Program-made: the position numbers and the translations under genes
Notes under the pieces: model-generated
Databases searched by the model: none
What the model saw: the letters and a program-made list of their open reading frames with translations, nothing else
Told to the model about the DNA's origin: nothing
Shown here: positions 1 to 9,223 of the stretch, in pieces
Position numbering within the stretch: position 1 is the stretch's first letter
Layout: every line of letters begins with the position of its first letter
Assembly: GCA_964521105.1 (NCBI GenBank)
Contig: CAZFPO010000028.1
Span: 1-27,495, forward strand
Length of the DNA: 27,495 nucleotides
DNA from: JAQUGA01 sp964521105
GTDB lineage: Bacteria; Bacteroidota; Bacteroidia; Bacteroidales; WCHB1-69
Direction: 5' to 3'

Positions 1-4
1 ATAT

Positions 5-36
5 TTGTAAACTTCCTTTTTTTTGTTGTAGTTTTG
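5..36 (+). promoter_or_regulatory. Candidate promoter of mutAB
   Basis: A TAGTTTTG box at 29-36 matches the Bacteroidota -7 consensus TAnnTTTG and is followed by C. A TTG at 5-7 lies 21 bases upstream and can serve as the -33 element. The box ends 34 bases before the mutA ATG, the same distance seen for several other genes in this window. This is a consensus match only; no transcription start was measured. Confidence 0.5.
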
Positions 37-70
37 CATCCAATTAGTAAACAAACGAATACACCAAAAT

Positions 71-1933
71 ATGGATTCTACAAAAGACCAAAAGCTGTTT
101 GAAGAGTTTCCGGTAATCTCGACCCAGGAATGGGAAAAGTTGATTTACGAAGACCTCAAAGGAGCTGATTATGAAAAAAAACTGGTTTGGAAAACCGACG
201 AAGGCTTGTCGATAAAACCGTATTACAGAGCCGAAGACCTTGAAAATTTGGAATATCTAAACCAAAATCCAAATGCACAGGCTTATGTTCGTGGCAACAA
301 AACCCACAACAATAATTGGACAATAGTTCAGGAAATTTCCGAAACCGACCCTATTAAAGCCAACCAAATTGCAGTGAATGCAATTTCGCGTGGTGCCGAA
401 ACGGTTTGTTTCAATGCTTCAAAAGTAAATTCTGCATCCGATATGCAACATTTACTCGGTGGTATCAATGCCGAGGTGAATGGAATTTCATTCAATCACT
501 CCTCCTCCTATCCAGCTCTTGTCGATTTATTTATTGACGAATTAAACCGTCAGGGAGTAGATTTGAAAAAAGTTACTGGGTCTATTGATTTCGATCCAAT
601 CAACTATCTCTTACATCATGATAAATTTTATACCAATCAGGAAAACGATTTAAACGAAACACTTTTTGTAATTAAAAAACTATCCGAAAACGTACCTGAA
701 TATAAAGCATTGAAGGTAAATGGCGGAATGTTGCACAATTGTGGTGCAAATATCATTCAAGAAATGGCTTATGCTTTAGCTTGGGGTAACGATTATTTGG
801 CTCATGCTACGTCAAAAGGAACTGATATTGATAAAATTGCACAAACAATGGAATTCAATTTCAGTATAGGAAGTAATTATTTTCTTGAAATTGCTAAATT
901 CCGTGCAGTACGCATGTTGTGGGCAATGATTGTAGAACAATACAAACCGCTGCACGAAGCATCAAAACAGATGCGTATCCATGCTCAAAGTTCGGTTTGG
1001 AATAAATCACTTTACGACCCTAATGTGAACATGTTGCGAATGACCACCGAAGGAATGTCGGCAGCCATTGCTGGATGCGATAGCATTACCTTAAATCCGT
1101 ATGATAACACCTTTAAAAACGAAAACGAATTTTCGAGCCGTATTGCCCGAAATGTTCAATTGGTGTTAAAATACGAATCCTATTTTGATAAAGTAATCGA
1201 CCCATCAGCCGGTTCATATTATATCGAAAACATCACCGATCAAATTGCCGAACAAGCTTGGAAACTTTTCCAAAGTGTTGATGAAAGTGGCGGATTTATT
1301 AAAAATGTTGAAAATAAAAGCATTGTTTCCGAAATGGAGAAAACAGCGGCAAAACGTAATGCAGATATTGCAACCCGAAAAACCATTGTTTTGGGAACTA
1401 ATCAATATTCAAACACCTCAGAGCGATTACATGATGCTATTGAAATTGAAGCCAACAAAAAGTATCCAGGATTAAATCCATATCGTCGTTCCGAAATTTT
1501 TGAAAAATTGCGTTTCGAAACCGAGGCATTTGAGAAAAAAAGTGGTCGTCGTCCGGTAGTTTTTCTATTTACCATTGGAAATTTAGGAATGCGTAAAGCT
1601 CGTGCAAGTTTTGCCACCAACTTTTTTGGATGTGCTGGCTATGAAATTATCGACAATTTAGGTTTTAAATCGGTTGAAGCAGGTCTTGAAAAAGCTTTTG
1701 CTGACAAAGCCGATATTATTGTAGTATGTAGCTCTGATGAAGAATATGCCGACATCGTTCCTGCAGTTCGTGGTGAACTTGACAAGGTGAATTCTAAAGC
1801 AATTCTGGTAGTTGCTGGATATCCTAAAGAATTATTGGAAAAATTCAACGAAATTGGCGTGGAAAAATTTATTCACGTTCGTTCAAATTTACTCGACGAA
1901 TTAATTCAATATAACAAATTATTGGGAATTTAA
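71..1933 (+). CDS. mutA: Methylmalonyl-CoA mutase, small (beta) subunit
   Basis: This 620-residue protein is the non-catalytic partner of MutB in the adenosylcobalamin-dependent interconversion of methylmalonyl-CoA and succinyl-CoA, used in propionate formation or degradation in the cytoplasm. The N-terminal ~480 residues follow the mutase TIM-barrel family. The C-terminal ~130 residues resemble the B12-binding domain, but the cobalt-ligand signature DxHxxG is lost: the equivalent stretch (residues 503-510) reads GNLGMRKA, with Met507 in the place of the His. This is normal for MutA subunits, which do not bind B12. The ATG at 71 lies 34 bases after a -7 box. The gene is followed after 22 bases by mutB, with which it is surely co-transcribed. 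Length is typical of the family. Confidence 0.95.
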   Translation: MDSTKDQKLFEEFPVISTQEWEKLIYEDLKGADYEKKLVWKTDEGLSIKPYYRAEDLENLEYLNQNPNAQAYVRGNKTHNNNWTIVQEISETDPIKANQIAVNAISRGAETVCFNASKVNSASDMQHLLGGINAEVNGISFNHSSSYPALVDLFIDELNRQGVDLKKVTGSIDFDPINYLLHHDKFYTNQENDLNETLFVIKKLSENVPEYKALKVNGGMLHNCGANIIQEMAYALAWGNDYLAHATSKGTDIDKIAQTMEFNFSIGSNYFLEIAKFRAVRMLWAMIVEQYKPLHEASKQMRIHAQSSVWNKSLYDPNVNMLRMTTEGMSAAIAGCDSITLNPYDNTFKNENEFSSRIARNVQLVLKYESYFDKVIDPSAGSYYIENITDQIAEQAWKLFQSVDESGGFIKNVENKSIVSEMEKTAAKRNADIATRKTIVLGTNQYSNTSERLHDAIEIEANKKYPGLNPYRRSEIFEKLRFETEAFEKKSGRRPVVFLFTIGNLGMRKARASFATNFFGCAGYEIIDNLGFKSVEAGLEKAFADKADIIVVCSSDEEYADIVPAVRGELDKVNSKAILVVAGYPKELLEKFNEIGVEKFIHVRSNLLDELIQYNKLLGI

Positions 1934-1955
1934 TCAACCTTAAAACAACAGAATT

Positions 1956-4103
1956 ATGAAACCAGATTTCAGTAAACTATCATATAAACCTATTATTTCG
2001 GAAAAGAAAAGTTTTTCGGAATGGGAAAAAGAACAGGGAATTCAAAACGATTGGTTGACTCCCGAAAACATTCATGTAAAACCAGCTTATGGTTCGTCCG
2101 ACCTTGAAGGAATGGAACATTTGAATTATGCAGCGGGTATTGCTCCTTTTTTACGCGGACCATACTCAACCATGTATGTTATGAAACCATGGACGATTCG
2201 TCAATATGCTGGATTTTCTACTGCCGAAGAATCCAATGCTTTTTATCGTCGAAATATTGCTGCCGGACAAAAAGGTTTGTCGGTTGCATTCGACTTGGCC
2301 ACGCACCGTGGTTACGACTCCGATCACGAACGTGTGGTTGGCGATGTGGGTAAAGCAGGTGTTGCCATCGATTCTATTTTAGACATGAAAGTTTTATTCA
2401 ACGAAATTCCGTTGGATAAAATGTCGGTATCGATGACCATGAACGGAGCTGTTTTACCAATATTAGCATTCTATATTGTTGCTGCCGAAGAGCAAGGCGT
2501 AAGCATGGAGCAATTAAGCGGAACCATTCAAAACGACATTTTGAAAGAATTTATGGTTCGCAATACATACATTTATCCACCCGAACCATCGATGAGGATT
2601 ATTGCTGATATTTTTCAGTTTACTTCTCAAAAAATGCCAAAATTTAACTCTATTTCAATCTCAGGTTATCACATGCAAGAAGCAGGTGCAACATGCGACA
2701 TCGAAATGGCTTATACCTTAGCCGATGGGTTAGAATATCTCCGAACAGGTGTAAATTCGGGTATGAGCATCGACCAATTCGCACCTCGTTTATCGTTCTT
2801 TTGGGCAATTGGAATGAATCACTTTACCGAAATTGCAAAAATGCGTGCAGCTCGTATGCTTTGGGCGAAAATTGTAAAACAATTCAATCCTAAAAATCCA
2901 AAATCATTGGCATTACGAACTCATTCACAAACTTCGGGTTGGAGTTTAACGGAGCAAGATCCATTTAACAATGTTACCCGTACTTGTGTTGAAGCCATGG
3001 CTGCGGCGCTTGGTCACACACAATCGTTACATACCAATGCACTAGACGAAGCCATCGCTTTGCCTACTGACTTTAGTGCTCGCATTGCACGTAATACTCA
3101 AATTTATATTCAGGAAGAAACCAACATTTGTAAAGCCGTTGACCCTTGGGCTGGTTCTTATTATGTGGAAAAATTGACCCACGAAATCGCTCATCGTGCA
3201 TGGATGTTAATCGAAGAGGTGGAAAAACTTGGCGGTATGGCTAAAGCCATCGAATCAGGTATCCCTAAAATGAGAATCGAAGAGGCATCGGCTCGTAAAC
3301 AAGCTCGTATCGACTCAGGAAAAGATGTAATTGTAGGCGTGAATAAATATCGTTTAGAAAAAGAAGATCCTATCGAAACCTTAGAAGTAGATAACACGGC
3401 AGTAAGAATTTCACAAATTAAACGATTGGAACAACTTAAAGCCGAACGCAACCAATCGGAAGTAGATGCCGCATTAGACGTAATTACAAAATGTGCTGAA
3501 ACAGGTAATGGTAATCTTTTGGAATTAGCCATTGATGCTGCTCGTAAAAGGGCTACTTTAGGCGAAATTTCGTATGCAATGGAAAAAGTATTCGGACGTT
3601 ATAAAGCAAAAATTAATTTAATTTCAGGCGTGTATTCATCAGAAACAAAAGACAACAGCAGCTTTAAAAAAGCATGTGAGTTAGCGGACAAGTTCGCCGA
3701 AAAAGAGGGACGTCGTCCTCGTATTATGATTGCAAAAATGGGTCAAGACGGTCACGACCGTGGTGCAAAAGTAGTTGCAACAGGTTATGCCGATATTGGT
3801 TTTGATGTAGACATGGGACCATTGTTCCAAACACCTGCCGAAGCAGCTCGTCAAGCAGTTGAAAACGATGTTCATGTGGTTGGTGTTTCCTCACTTGCAG
3901 CCGGACATAAAACACTCGTTCCTCAAATTATCGATGAGTTGAAAAAATTAGGACGTGAAGATATTATGGTTATTGTTGGTGGTGTTATACCTCCGCAAGA
4001 TTATGATTTCTTGTATAAAGCGGGTGCAGCAGCCATCTTTGGACCAGGTTCAATTATATCAGATTGTGCTATCCAAATGCTAAATTTAATGATGGAAGAT
4101 TAA
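1956..4103 (+). CDS. mutB: Methylmalonyl-CoA mutase, large (alpha) catalytic subunit
   Basis: This 715-residue catalytic subunit of the B12-dependent mutase carries the substrate-binding TIM barrel in residues ~1-560 and a cobalamin-binding domain in ~585-715. The B12 signature is intact: D598-G-H600-D-R-G603, in which His600 is the expected lower axial cobalt ligand. Downstream glycines (VGGVIPP, FGPGS) fit the Rossmann-like B12 fold. It follows mutA by 22 bases and the two would form a heterodimer. No methylmalonyl-CoA epimerase, MeaB-type GTPase or carboxylase genes are in the window, so the rest of the pathway lies elsewhere. A strong terminator follows 27 bases after the stop codon. Confidence 0.97.
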   Translation: MKPDFSKLSYKPIISEKKSFSEWEKEQGIQNDWLTPENIHVKPAYGSSDLEGMEHLNYAAGIAPFLRGPYSTMYVMKPWTIRQYAGFSTAEESNAFYRRNIAAGQKGLSVAFDLATHRGYDSDHERVVGDVGKAGVAIDSILDMKVLFNEIPLDKMSVSMTMNGAVLPILAFYIVAAEEQGVSMEQLSGTIQNDILKEFMVRNTYIYPPEPSMRIIADIFQFTSQKMPKFNSISISGYHMQEAGATCDIEMAYTLADGLEYLRTGVNSGMSIDQFAPRLSFFWAIGMNHFTEIAKMRAARMLWAKIVKQFNPKNPKSLALRTHSQTSGWSLTEQDPFNNVTRTCVEAMAAALGHTQSLHTNALDEAIALPTDFSARIARNTQIYIQEETNICKAVDPWAGSYYVEKLTHEIAHRAWMLIEEVEKLGGMAKAIESGIPKMRIEEASARKQARIDSGKDVIVGVNKYRLEKEDPIETLEVDNTAVRISQIKRLEQLKAERNQSEVDAALDVITKCAETGNGNLLELAIDAARKRATLGEISYAMEKVFGRYKAKINLISGVYSSETKDNSSFKKACELADKFAEKEGRRPRIMIAKMGQDGHDRGAKVVATGYADIGFDVDMGPLFQTPAEAARQAVENDVHVVGVSSLAAGHKTLVPQIIDELKKLGREDIMVIVGGVIPPQDYDFLYKAGAAAIFGPGSIISDCAIQMLNLMMED

Positions 4104-4130
4104 AACTTTCTTCAGCTCACTATTTAGTAC

Positions 4131-4160
4131 AAAAAACCACCCATTTAGGTGGTTTTTTTA
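4131..4160. terminator. Bidirectional intrinsic terminator between mutB and the convergent secreted-protein gene
   Basis: An 11-bp perfect stem (AAAAAACCACC at 4131-4141, GGTGGTTTTTT at 4148-4158) surrounds a six-base loop. The A-tract on the left and the T-tract on the right mean that transcripts from either side end in a U-run. It sits between two convergent genes and can serve both. Confidence 0.85.
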
Positions 4161-4206
4161 TTTGAAACATTATGCTGAGTTTTATATTTTTCAGCTGACC
4201 CCCTGA

Positions 4207-7200
4207 CTAAATCTTTATAATTTTTTGAGTATATCTTCGCTGATTTAAAACAACATGAATTAAATAAGCTCCAGAATTCCACGATGTGGTTTGAATTTCA
4301 ACATTAGAAGAATTTAAGGATGCGATGTTTTGTTCAAAAATAATTTTTCCGGCTAAATCAGTGATGTAAATATTTATATTATCGCTGATTTCATTAATTT
4401 GAATGGTTAATTTATTATCAACTGGATTTGGAGAAACGAAAAAAATCATCGAAGGATTATATTCATCAACTCCTGTGCAATTTACTACCGTTAAAGGTTG
4501 CGTTACCGACGAATCGCATCCATTTAAAGAATAGGTGTATCTAATGGTAAAAGTACCAAGTCCTATGGCTGGATTAAACCATGTTCCACTAACACCAGGT
4601 CCCGAATAATTTCCCGTTCCACCTGTTGGATTTCCTGATCCTCCACTTAATTGGAATGCAGTGGTTTGTAGGCAAACAGTATCGAATGGTAAATTTAAGG
4701 TTGCTACGGGATACTCATTTACGGTAACCGTAACACTATCACTTTTTGTACATCCGTTTAATCCAGTTACAGTAACAATATAAATACTCGTTTGGTTTGG
4801 ACCAACATTAATGGAGTTGTTTTCTTCTCCAGTGCTCCATAAAAAGGAGCTACCACCACTCGCAACTAATGTTACATGATTTCCTTTACACATGGAAGTG
4901 TTGTTTCCTGCAAAAGCATTTGGTAAAGGTTTCACTATTAAAGTATCTGAACCTGTGTAAACACATTGATACTCATCAGTATAAGAATAGGTGATAATGT
5001 GAGTGTTTACCCCAGCAGTTTGTGGGTTAAAAGTAGTTCCTGATACCCCAATCCCACTATATGTTCCGCCAACAGGTGTTCCTTGCGAAAGAGTAATGGG
5101 AGTACTATTTAAACATAAATCGGGTAAACCGGTTAAACTAACAGTGGTTAATGGATTAACAACAATAGTATCTGTAGCAAAATTTGAACAACCATTTGCG
5201 GTAACTGTATACGTTATGATGTGTTGTCCAATTCCTGCGGTTTGTGGATAAAAACGGTTTACCGAAACGCCTGTGCCTGAAAATGAACCACCTGCAGGGT
5301 TATTTCCAGTTAATGTTACAAAACTTCCGTTTGGACAAAGTGATGTTAAATCAGATGGAATTTCAAAATTAACAGTTGGTAATGCCTGAAATACAATATG
5401 AACAGAATCAGAAGTTGTCATTCCAACATTATTTATTGCTACCACTTTATAATAGCCACTTTCAGTAACGGATAAGCTTTGAGATGTTCCTATTACAGAG
5501 GTAGGGCTATTTGTATTTGTCCATTCGTAGTCATAATAAGTGGCACCATTTACAACAACAGTATGGGTGTCTCCTTCACAAACTGTAACTAAAGTGTCGC
5601 CATTAATATTAATTTGTGGCAATCCATCAATAATTATTTCATCTAAAATAATCTTGCTGTTATTTGTATTTGAAACAATATTAAAATTTAAAATTATATT
5701 TTGTCCAACATAACTGCTTAATGATACAGGAACTGTTGTTAATGAGGAACTAGCAATATGATTGCCCGAATTTATAACATGAATTGGATTAAAAGTACTT
5801 CCACAATCACTCGAAGCTAATACAACAATAGAATCACTACCCCCCATTGGAATTGCGGTTCCATCAGTTTGAGTATATGCATAATCGAAAAATAATTGAT
5901 GACTTGCTGTGATGGGTCCTATTCGGCGAGATGTAGTTATATTGCCTTCAGTGTTCCCTGTTGTAAAGTTTTTAAATAGATATTGATTAACAGCATCGTA
6001 TGTCGCATTTGTTGTAAAGGTGTTTAAATAACTTGTGCTGGCAAATCCTTCATAGAAAGGAACCGGTAAAGCACTTATGGTTCTAACACTATCAATTAAA
6101 ATATTATTGATGTTGTGTCCTAAGGTTGCAACCGTATCAAAAGGAACACCTGCTCGAATCAAAAATGTATATTTACCGGCAACCGTAGTGTTTATTGTTT
6201 GAGAAAAGGTAAACAACACCTCTTCACCAGGTTCTACAAGCTGACGAATAGTATCATTGTATGTTACAAATGGAGGATTATATGGTCGTGAAATTTGAAC
6301 CGATACTGGAACATTATTTAAATATCCATCGCCTGTGTTTTTATAAATTGCCCTTATAGTATCGGTTAAATTGCCACAGGGCGTGTTTACTGGTAATATT
6401 TTTGTGATTGCTCCCATATCCCATAAATCTCCATTACGCACTTCAATATTGTCAATTTGTGAAATAAAATCTCCCGTTTCAGTTTTCGATTCGAATTTTA
6501 AAAGGATTTTATTTCCAACATTAGAATTTAATGGAATTGCCATGTGATAAAAATCTGCCGAATTAACATGGTTGGTTGAATTAATTGATTTAATTTTCGA
6601 ATAGGTATTTCCACAATCTGAGCTCATATAAATATTTATACTGTCGCCAGAAACAATGGAATAACTGTCAAAAGTGCTTGGTTGAATTAATCGGTAATCA
6701 AATATTAAGTGATTATGAAATTTTAATGTATCAATTGCATTGTTTATGATGAAGTTTGATGTTAAATTACCAGAATTTATCGAAGCACTTAATAATCGAC
6801 TGTTATTGCCTTGAGAATTAATATCCGAAAACGAAAATCCATTCAGAGTCCAAAAAGTGTCTTCTGTTACATTATCTAACGAAGCGATAAAAGGAATTTC
6901 ATGAATATCTGCGATTACAAAATTATAAATTAAAGTGTCGTTGTTTAAATTTGAATCTTCGTCAAACGAGGTAAATGCTTTAATACTATATGTGCCAGGA
7001 GTTGTAGTATTAATAACATCAATCAACTGTGTTAATTCAGAATTAGCAGCAATTGAATTTACTTGATATTGTAAAAGTTGTGTAGTCTGGTCAGGAAAGG
7101 TAACCTGAGCATATACTGGAAAATTGCTAACCGAATTTGGACTATGATTTTTAATTTTAACACTCACATCGCTATTTAACGACCCGCACGTTGAATTAGA

Positions 7201-7863
7201 AGGGGATGTTATTTGTAAAACTTCTAAATCAAAATATGTTTCCGCTTTAATCATAATATTATCAAACCTATTGTTGCCACTTACACTACTTGCTCCATTA
7301 ACAGTAAGTTTTAAATATACCGTTTCGGCATTGTTTATGGCTGAAATTGATGAAAGCAGAAGGGTGTCTGTTTCAAAAGTTGTTTCTGTGCGAGCGGTAT
7401 TATCACCAAAATTCGTAAAAGAAATTCCATCAGTGCTCCATGCCCATTGATGATTGTTAAACCCAGTGCTTGTTCCGCGGGTCGAAAATGTAAGCATTGC
7501 ATTTTGATAACCTGTCATGGAAAATTTCATAATAATACTTTTTCCATTAGCACTTTGGTTTGCTATGGTTAATGCATTCCCTGCATTTGGAGTTGTTCGA
7601 GGATCGTTTAGCGTGGTTCCAGCAAATGCTGTCCACTCGGGGTCAACAACCACACAAGATAAATCCGAAGATCCATTGGTGCCATCTGCATAGATATTTG
7701 CGGTACTTGATGATACTCCATAATTTGAAGGAATAATTTTTAAAGTTTGGTCAGCTGCCTGCAAATCATCAAAAGTCCAACCGTTAATTATTTGATTTTG
7801 AGCAGTTAGAGTGCTGATAAAAACCAAACATGAAAGTGTTAGTAAACCACAAATTTTTTTCAT
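4207..7863 (-). CDS. Large secreted Ig-repeat protein with T9SS C-terminal sorting domain
   Basis: This 1218-residue protein has a signal peptide of about 21 residues (cleavage expected before Gln22), so it is exported to the periplasm and then handed to the type IX secretion system. Residues ~25-205 look like a jelly-roll or carbohydrate-binding-like beta domain. About 210-315 and 480-590 resemble CARDB-type beta sandwiches. From ~746 to 1125 there are five Ig-like repeats, four of them with a pair of Cys. Three share the pattern GG-(T/S)-x-SG-x-GV-x(n)-F-x-P. The last ~78 residues, starting at VSPNPVDNK, are a type A T9SS sorting domain. No catalytic domain was recognised. A surface adhesin or structural role is an inference. 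It is a single-gene unit with a -7 box 34 bases upstream and shares the 4131-4160 terminator. It carries 15 D-[S/T]-[AILVMT] sites. Confidence 0.88.
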   Translation of the reverse strand: MKKICGLLTLSCLVFISTLTAQNQIINGWTFDDLQAADQTLKIIPSNYGVSSSTANIYADGTNGSSDLSCVVVDPEWTAFAGTTLNDPRTTPNAGNALTIANQSANGKSIIMKFSMTGYQNAMLTFSTRGTSTGFNNHQWAWSTDGISFTNFGDNTARTETTFETDTLLLSSISAINNAETVYLKLTVNGASSVSGNNRFDNIMIKAETYFDLEVLQITSPSNSTCGSLNSDVSVKIKNHSPNSVSNFPVYAQVTFPDQTTQLLQYQVNSIAANSELTQLIDVINTTTPGTYSIKAFTSFDEDSNLNNDTLIYNFVIADIHEIPFIASLDNVTEDTFWTLNGFSFSDINSQGNNSRLLSASINSGNLTSNFIINNAIDTLKFHNHLIFDYRLIQPSTFDSYSIVSGDSINIYMSSDCGNTYSKIKSINSTNHVNSADFYHMAIPLNSNVGNKILLKFESKTETGDFISQIDNIEVRNGDLWDMGAITKILPVNTPCGNLTDTIRAIYKNTGDGYLNNVPVSVQISRPYNPPFVTYNDTIRQLVEPGEEVLFTFSQTINTTVAGKYTFLIRAGVPFDTVATLGHNINNILIDSVRTISALPVPFYEGFASTSYLNTFTTNATYDAVNQYLFKNFTTGNTEGNITTSRRIGPITASHQLFFDYAYTQTDGTAIPMGGSDSIVVLASSDCGSTFNPIHVINSGNHIASSSLTTVPVSLSSYVGQNIILNFNIVSNTNNSKIILDEIIIDGLPQININGDTLVTVCEGDTHTVVVNGATYYDYEWTNTNSPTSVIGTSQSLSVTESGYYKVVAINNVGMTTSDSVHIVFQALPTVNFEIPSDLTSLCPNGSFVTLTGNNPAGGSFSGTGVSVNRFYPQTAGIGQHIITYTVTANGCSNFATDTIVVNPLTTVSLTGLPDLCLNSTPITLSQGTPVGGTYSGIGVSGTTFNPQTAGVNTHIITYSYTDEYQCVYTGSDTLIVKPLPNAFAGNNTSMCKGNHVTLVASGGSSFLWSTGEENNSINVGPNQTSIYIVTVTGLNGCTKSDSVTVTVNEYPVATLNLPFDTVCLQTTAFQLSGGSGNPTGGTGNYSGPGVSGTWFNPAIGLGTFTIRYTYSLNGCDSSVTQPLTVVNCTGVDEYNPSMIFFVSPNPVDNKLTIQINEISDNINIYITDLAGKIIFEQNIASLNSSNVEIQTTSWNSGAYLIHVVLNQRRYTQKIIKI

Positions 7864-7897
7864 AATTATTAGTATTCATTTAATTATCCAATTATTG

Positions 7898-7905
7898 CAA
7901 ATTTA
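7898..7905 (-). promoter_or_regulatory. Candidate -7 box for the Ig-repeat T9SS protein
   Basis: On the minus strand the sequence reads TAAATTTG followed by C, a full match to TAnnTTTG. It ends 34 bases upstream of the ATG at 7863. No clear -33 TTTG at the usual spacing was found; a TTG 15 bases away is too close. Confidence 0.4.
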
Positions 7906-7974
7906 TATATTTTTTTAAAACAATCTAATTAGTTTAAAATTATTTTTATAGAAATGTATGGAATAAATTTGAAT

Positions 7975-8005
7975 AAAAAAAAGCCTGAAATCAGGCTTTT
8001 TTTTT
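7975..8005. terminator. Intrinsic terminator after the small lipoprotein gene
   Basis: A GCCTG/CAGGC core (7983-7987 and 7992-7996) is extended by a run of A on the left and T on the right, which pair with each other. It lies just past the stop codon of the minus-strand lipoprotein gene (8020). Read leftward the hairpin is followed by a U-run, and it would also work for rightward transcripts. It isolates the lipoprotein gene from the large secreted-protein gene downstream. Confidence 0.8.
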
Positions 8006-8019
8006 ATGTAATATAAATA

Positions 8020-8388
8020 TCAAGGTTGAGCCGAAATAAAAACACTTTTGTGAACTGTTTGTCCAGGAACTAACCTCACAGCACCAGTTCCTTTAATTAA
8101 ACTAATAATAAGTGGGTCGGTACTCGTATCTTTTTCGGCGAAAATGTCTAAAATAGCTTCATATTTAAAGGTGGTTGAAAATTGTCCCGCAGAATTTGTA
8201 AAACCATACTCTTCTATGTCATATTTTTTAACCATAACACTACACTGTGGAACAATAATATTTGTATCGCTAAGGTATTTTACCGTAACCACTAACTTAC
8301 ATTCCGTGTCTTTTTTACAACCGCTTGCAATCATTAATAATGCGGTAACTGACAGACCTAAAGCAACAAGAATGATTGTTTTTTTCAT
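8020..8388 (-). CDS. Small putative lipoprotein of unknown function
   Basis: This 122-residue protein has a short basic start, a hydrophobic stretch and a lipobox-like ASGC, so signal peptidase II would leave Cys24 as the acylated N-terminus. The residues after it, KKDTE, are charged and partly resemble the surface-export signal described for Bacteroidota lipoproteins, so surface display is possible but unproven. The mature ~99 residues are rich in predicted beta strands, with a segment (GFTNSAGQFSTTF) like those in carboxypeptidase-regulatory or transthyretin-like domains. I do not recognise the family. It is monocistronic, divergent from the cyclophilin operon, and has its own terminator. 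Confidence 0.7.
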   Translation of the reverse strand: MKKTIILVALGLSVTALLMIASGCKKDTECKLVVTVKYLSDTNIIVPQCSVMVKKYDIEEYGFTNSAGQFSTTFKYEAILDIFAEKDTSTDPLIISLIKGTGAVRLVPGQTVHKSVFISAQP

Positions 8389-8461
8389 AATTTAAGTTTT
8401 ATTAAAACATTTATTATACTATCAGACGATTTTAATGGTTACAACATTGGGTATTTTTTTG

Positions 8462-8469
8462 TAGTATTG
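8462..8469 (+). promoter_or_regulatory. Candidate -7 box for the cyclophilin-pheS operon
   Basis: TAGTATTG followed by C matches TAnnTTTG with one mismatch, 55 bases before the ATG at 8525. No -33 element was seen at the right distance. It is listed because it is the best match in the divergent spacer for the plus-strand operon. Confidence 0.3.
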
Positions 8470-8497
8470 CAAATTAAAATCGTATTAATTTTCAGAG

Positions 8498-8505
8498 CAA
8501 ATATA
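8498..8505 (-). promoter_or_regulatory. Candidate -7 box for the small lipoprotein gene
   Basis: The minus strand reads TATATTTG followed by C, a full consensus match. It would give a leader of about 105 bases, longer than the ~35 seen for other genes here, so this assignment is weaker. It lies in the divergent spacer shared with the cyclophilin operon. Confidence 0.3.
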
Positions 8506-8524
8506 AATTAAAAATTTGAATAGT

Positions 8525-9205
8525 ATGAGAAAAAATTTTTATTTGACAGTTATAATGTTGTTTTTTGCCTATTTTGGCTTGTTTTCGCAAAGTACTAATA
8601 CTGCTAAAAATGAAACAATCGTTTTAATTAGTACTTCAAAAGGCGACATCAAAATAAAATTGTATAACGAAACTCCCCTTCATCGCGACAATTTTATTAA
8701 GTTAGTTAAAGATAATTATTTTGACGGAATTTTATTTCACCGGGTTATTAAGAGTTTTATGGTTCAAACTGGCGACCCTGATTCAAAAACAGCTGCTTCC
8801 GGGCAAATGCTAGGCAATGGTGGTCCTTCGTACACAATTCCTGCCGAAATAGTATCAAAATACTTTCATAAAAAAGGTGCGTTGGCTGCCGCTCGAACTG
8901 CTGATAATGTTAATCCAAAACGCGAATCTAGTGGCTCTCAGTTTTATATTGTTCAAGGTAAAAAATTTTCCGACGACGAACTTAATATGTATGAAACCCG
9001 TTTAAACGTAAAATTTACGAAAGAACAACGAGATGCTTATAAAACGGTTGGCGGTGCTCCACACCTAGATGGTTCATATACTATTTTTGGTGAAGTAGTT
9101 TCGGGTATCGATGTGGTTGATGCCATTTCGGAAGTAAAATGCGATAAAAACGATCGTCCTATTGAGGATATTAAAATTATTTCAGTAAAAATTATCAAAC
9201 AATAA
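8525..9205 (+). CDS. Exported cyclophilin-type peptidyl-prolyl cis-trans isomerase
   Basis: This 226-residue protein has an N-terminal signal peptide (hydrophobic core, cleavage expected before Gln22), so it is a periplasmic or envelope folding helper that isomerises X-Pro bonds. The cyclophilin domain fills residues ~30-226 and keeps FHRV with the catalytic Arg, MVQTGDP, and SGSQFYI. An insertion of ~30 residues follows the SQFYIVQG segment, and the usual W/H positions of the late loop read LDGSYTIFGEV, as in many bacterial members. An in-frame TTG at 8516 would add three residues, but the ATG at 8525 starts a proper basic n-region and is preferred. It is first in a run with pheS (18-base gap). 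Confidence 0.9.
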   Translation: MRKNFYLTVIMLFFAYFGLFSQSTNTAKNETIVLISTSKGDIKIKLYNETPLHRDNFIKLVKDNYFDGILFHRVIKSFMVQTGDPDSKTAASGQMLGNGGPSYTIPAEIVSKYFHKKGALAAARTADNVNPKRESSGSQFYIVQGKKFSDDELNMYETRLNVKFTKEQRDAYKTVGGAPHLDGSYTIFGEVVSGIDVVDAISEVKCDKNDRPIEDIKIISVKIIKQ

Positions 9206-9223
9206 ATACTTTTATAGTTTCAG

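Noticed and set aside
1571..1610. Missing DxHxxG cobalt-ligand motif in MutA
   Set aside because: Small subunits of heterodimeric methylmalonyl-CoA mutases normally lack this motif; MutB has it intact, so nothing is broken.
3191..3532. Open frame of 113 codons antisense to mutB
   Set aside because: It lies wholly inside a well-conserved gene, has no promoter-like box and its translation shows no domain. It is a by-product of codon use.
4600..5400. DNA-level tandem repeat in the Ig-repeat region
   Set aside because: The repeats are similar as protein but diverged as DNA. I see no near-identical units that would suggest recent expansion or phase variation.
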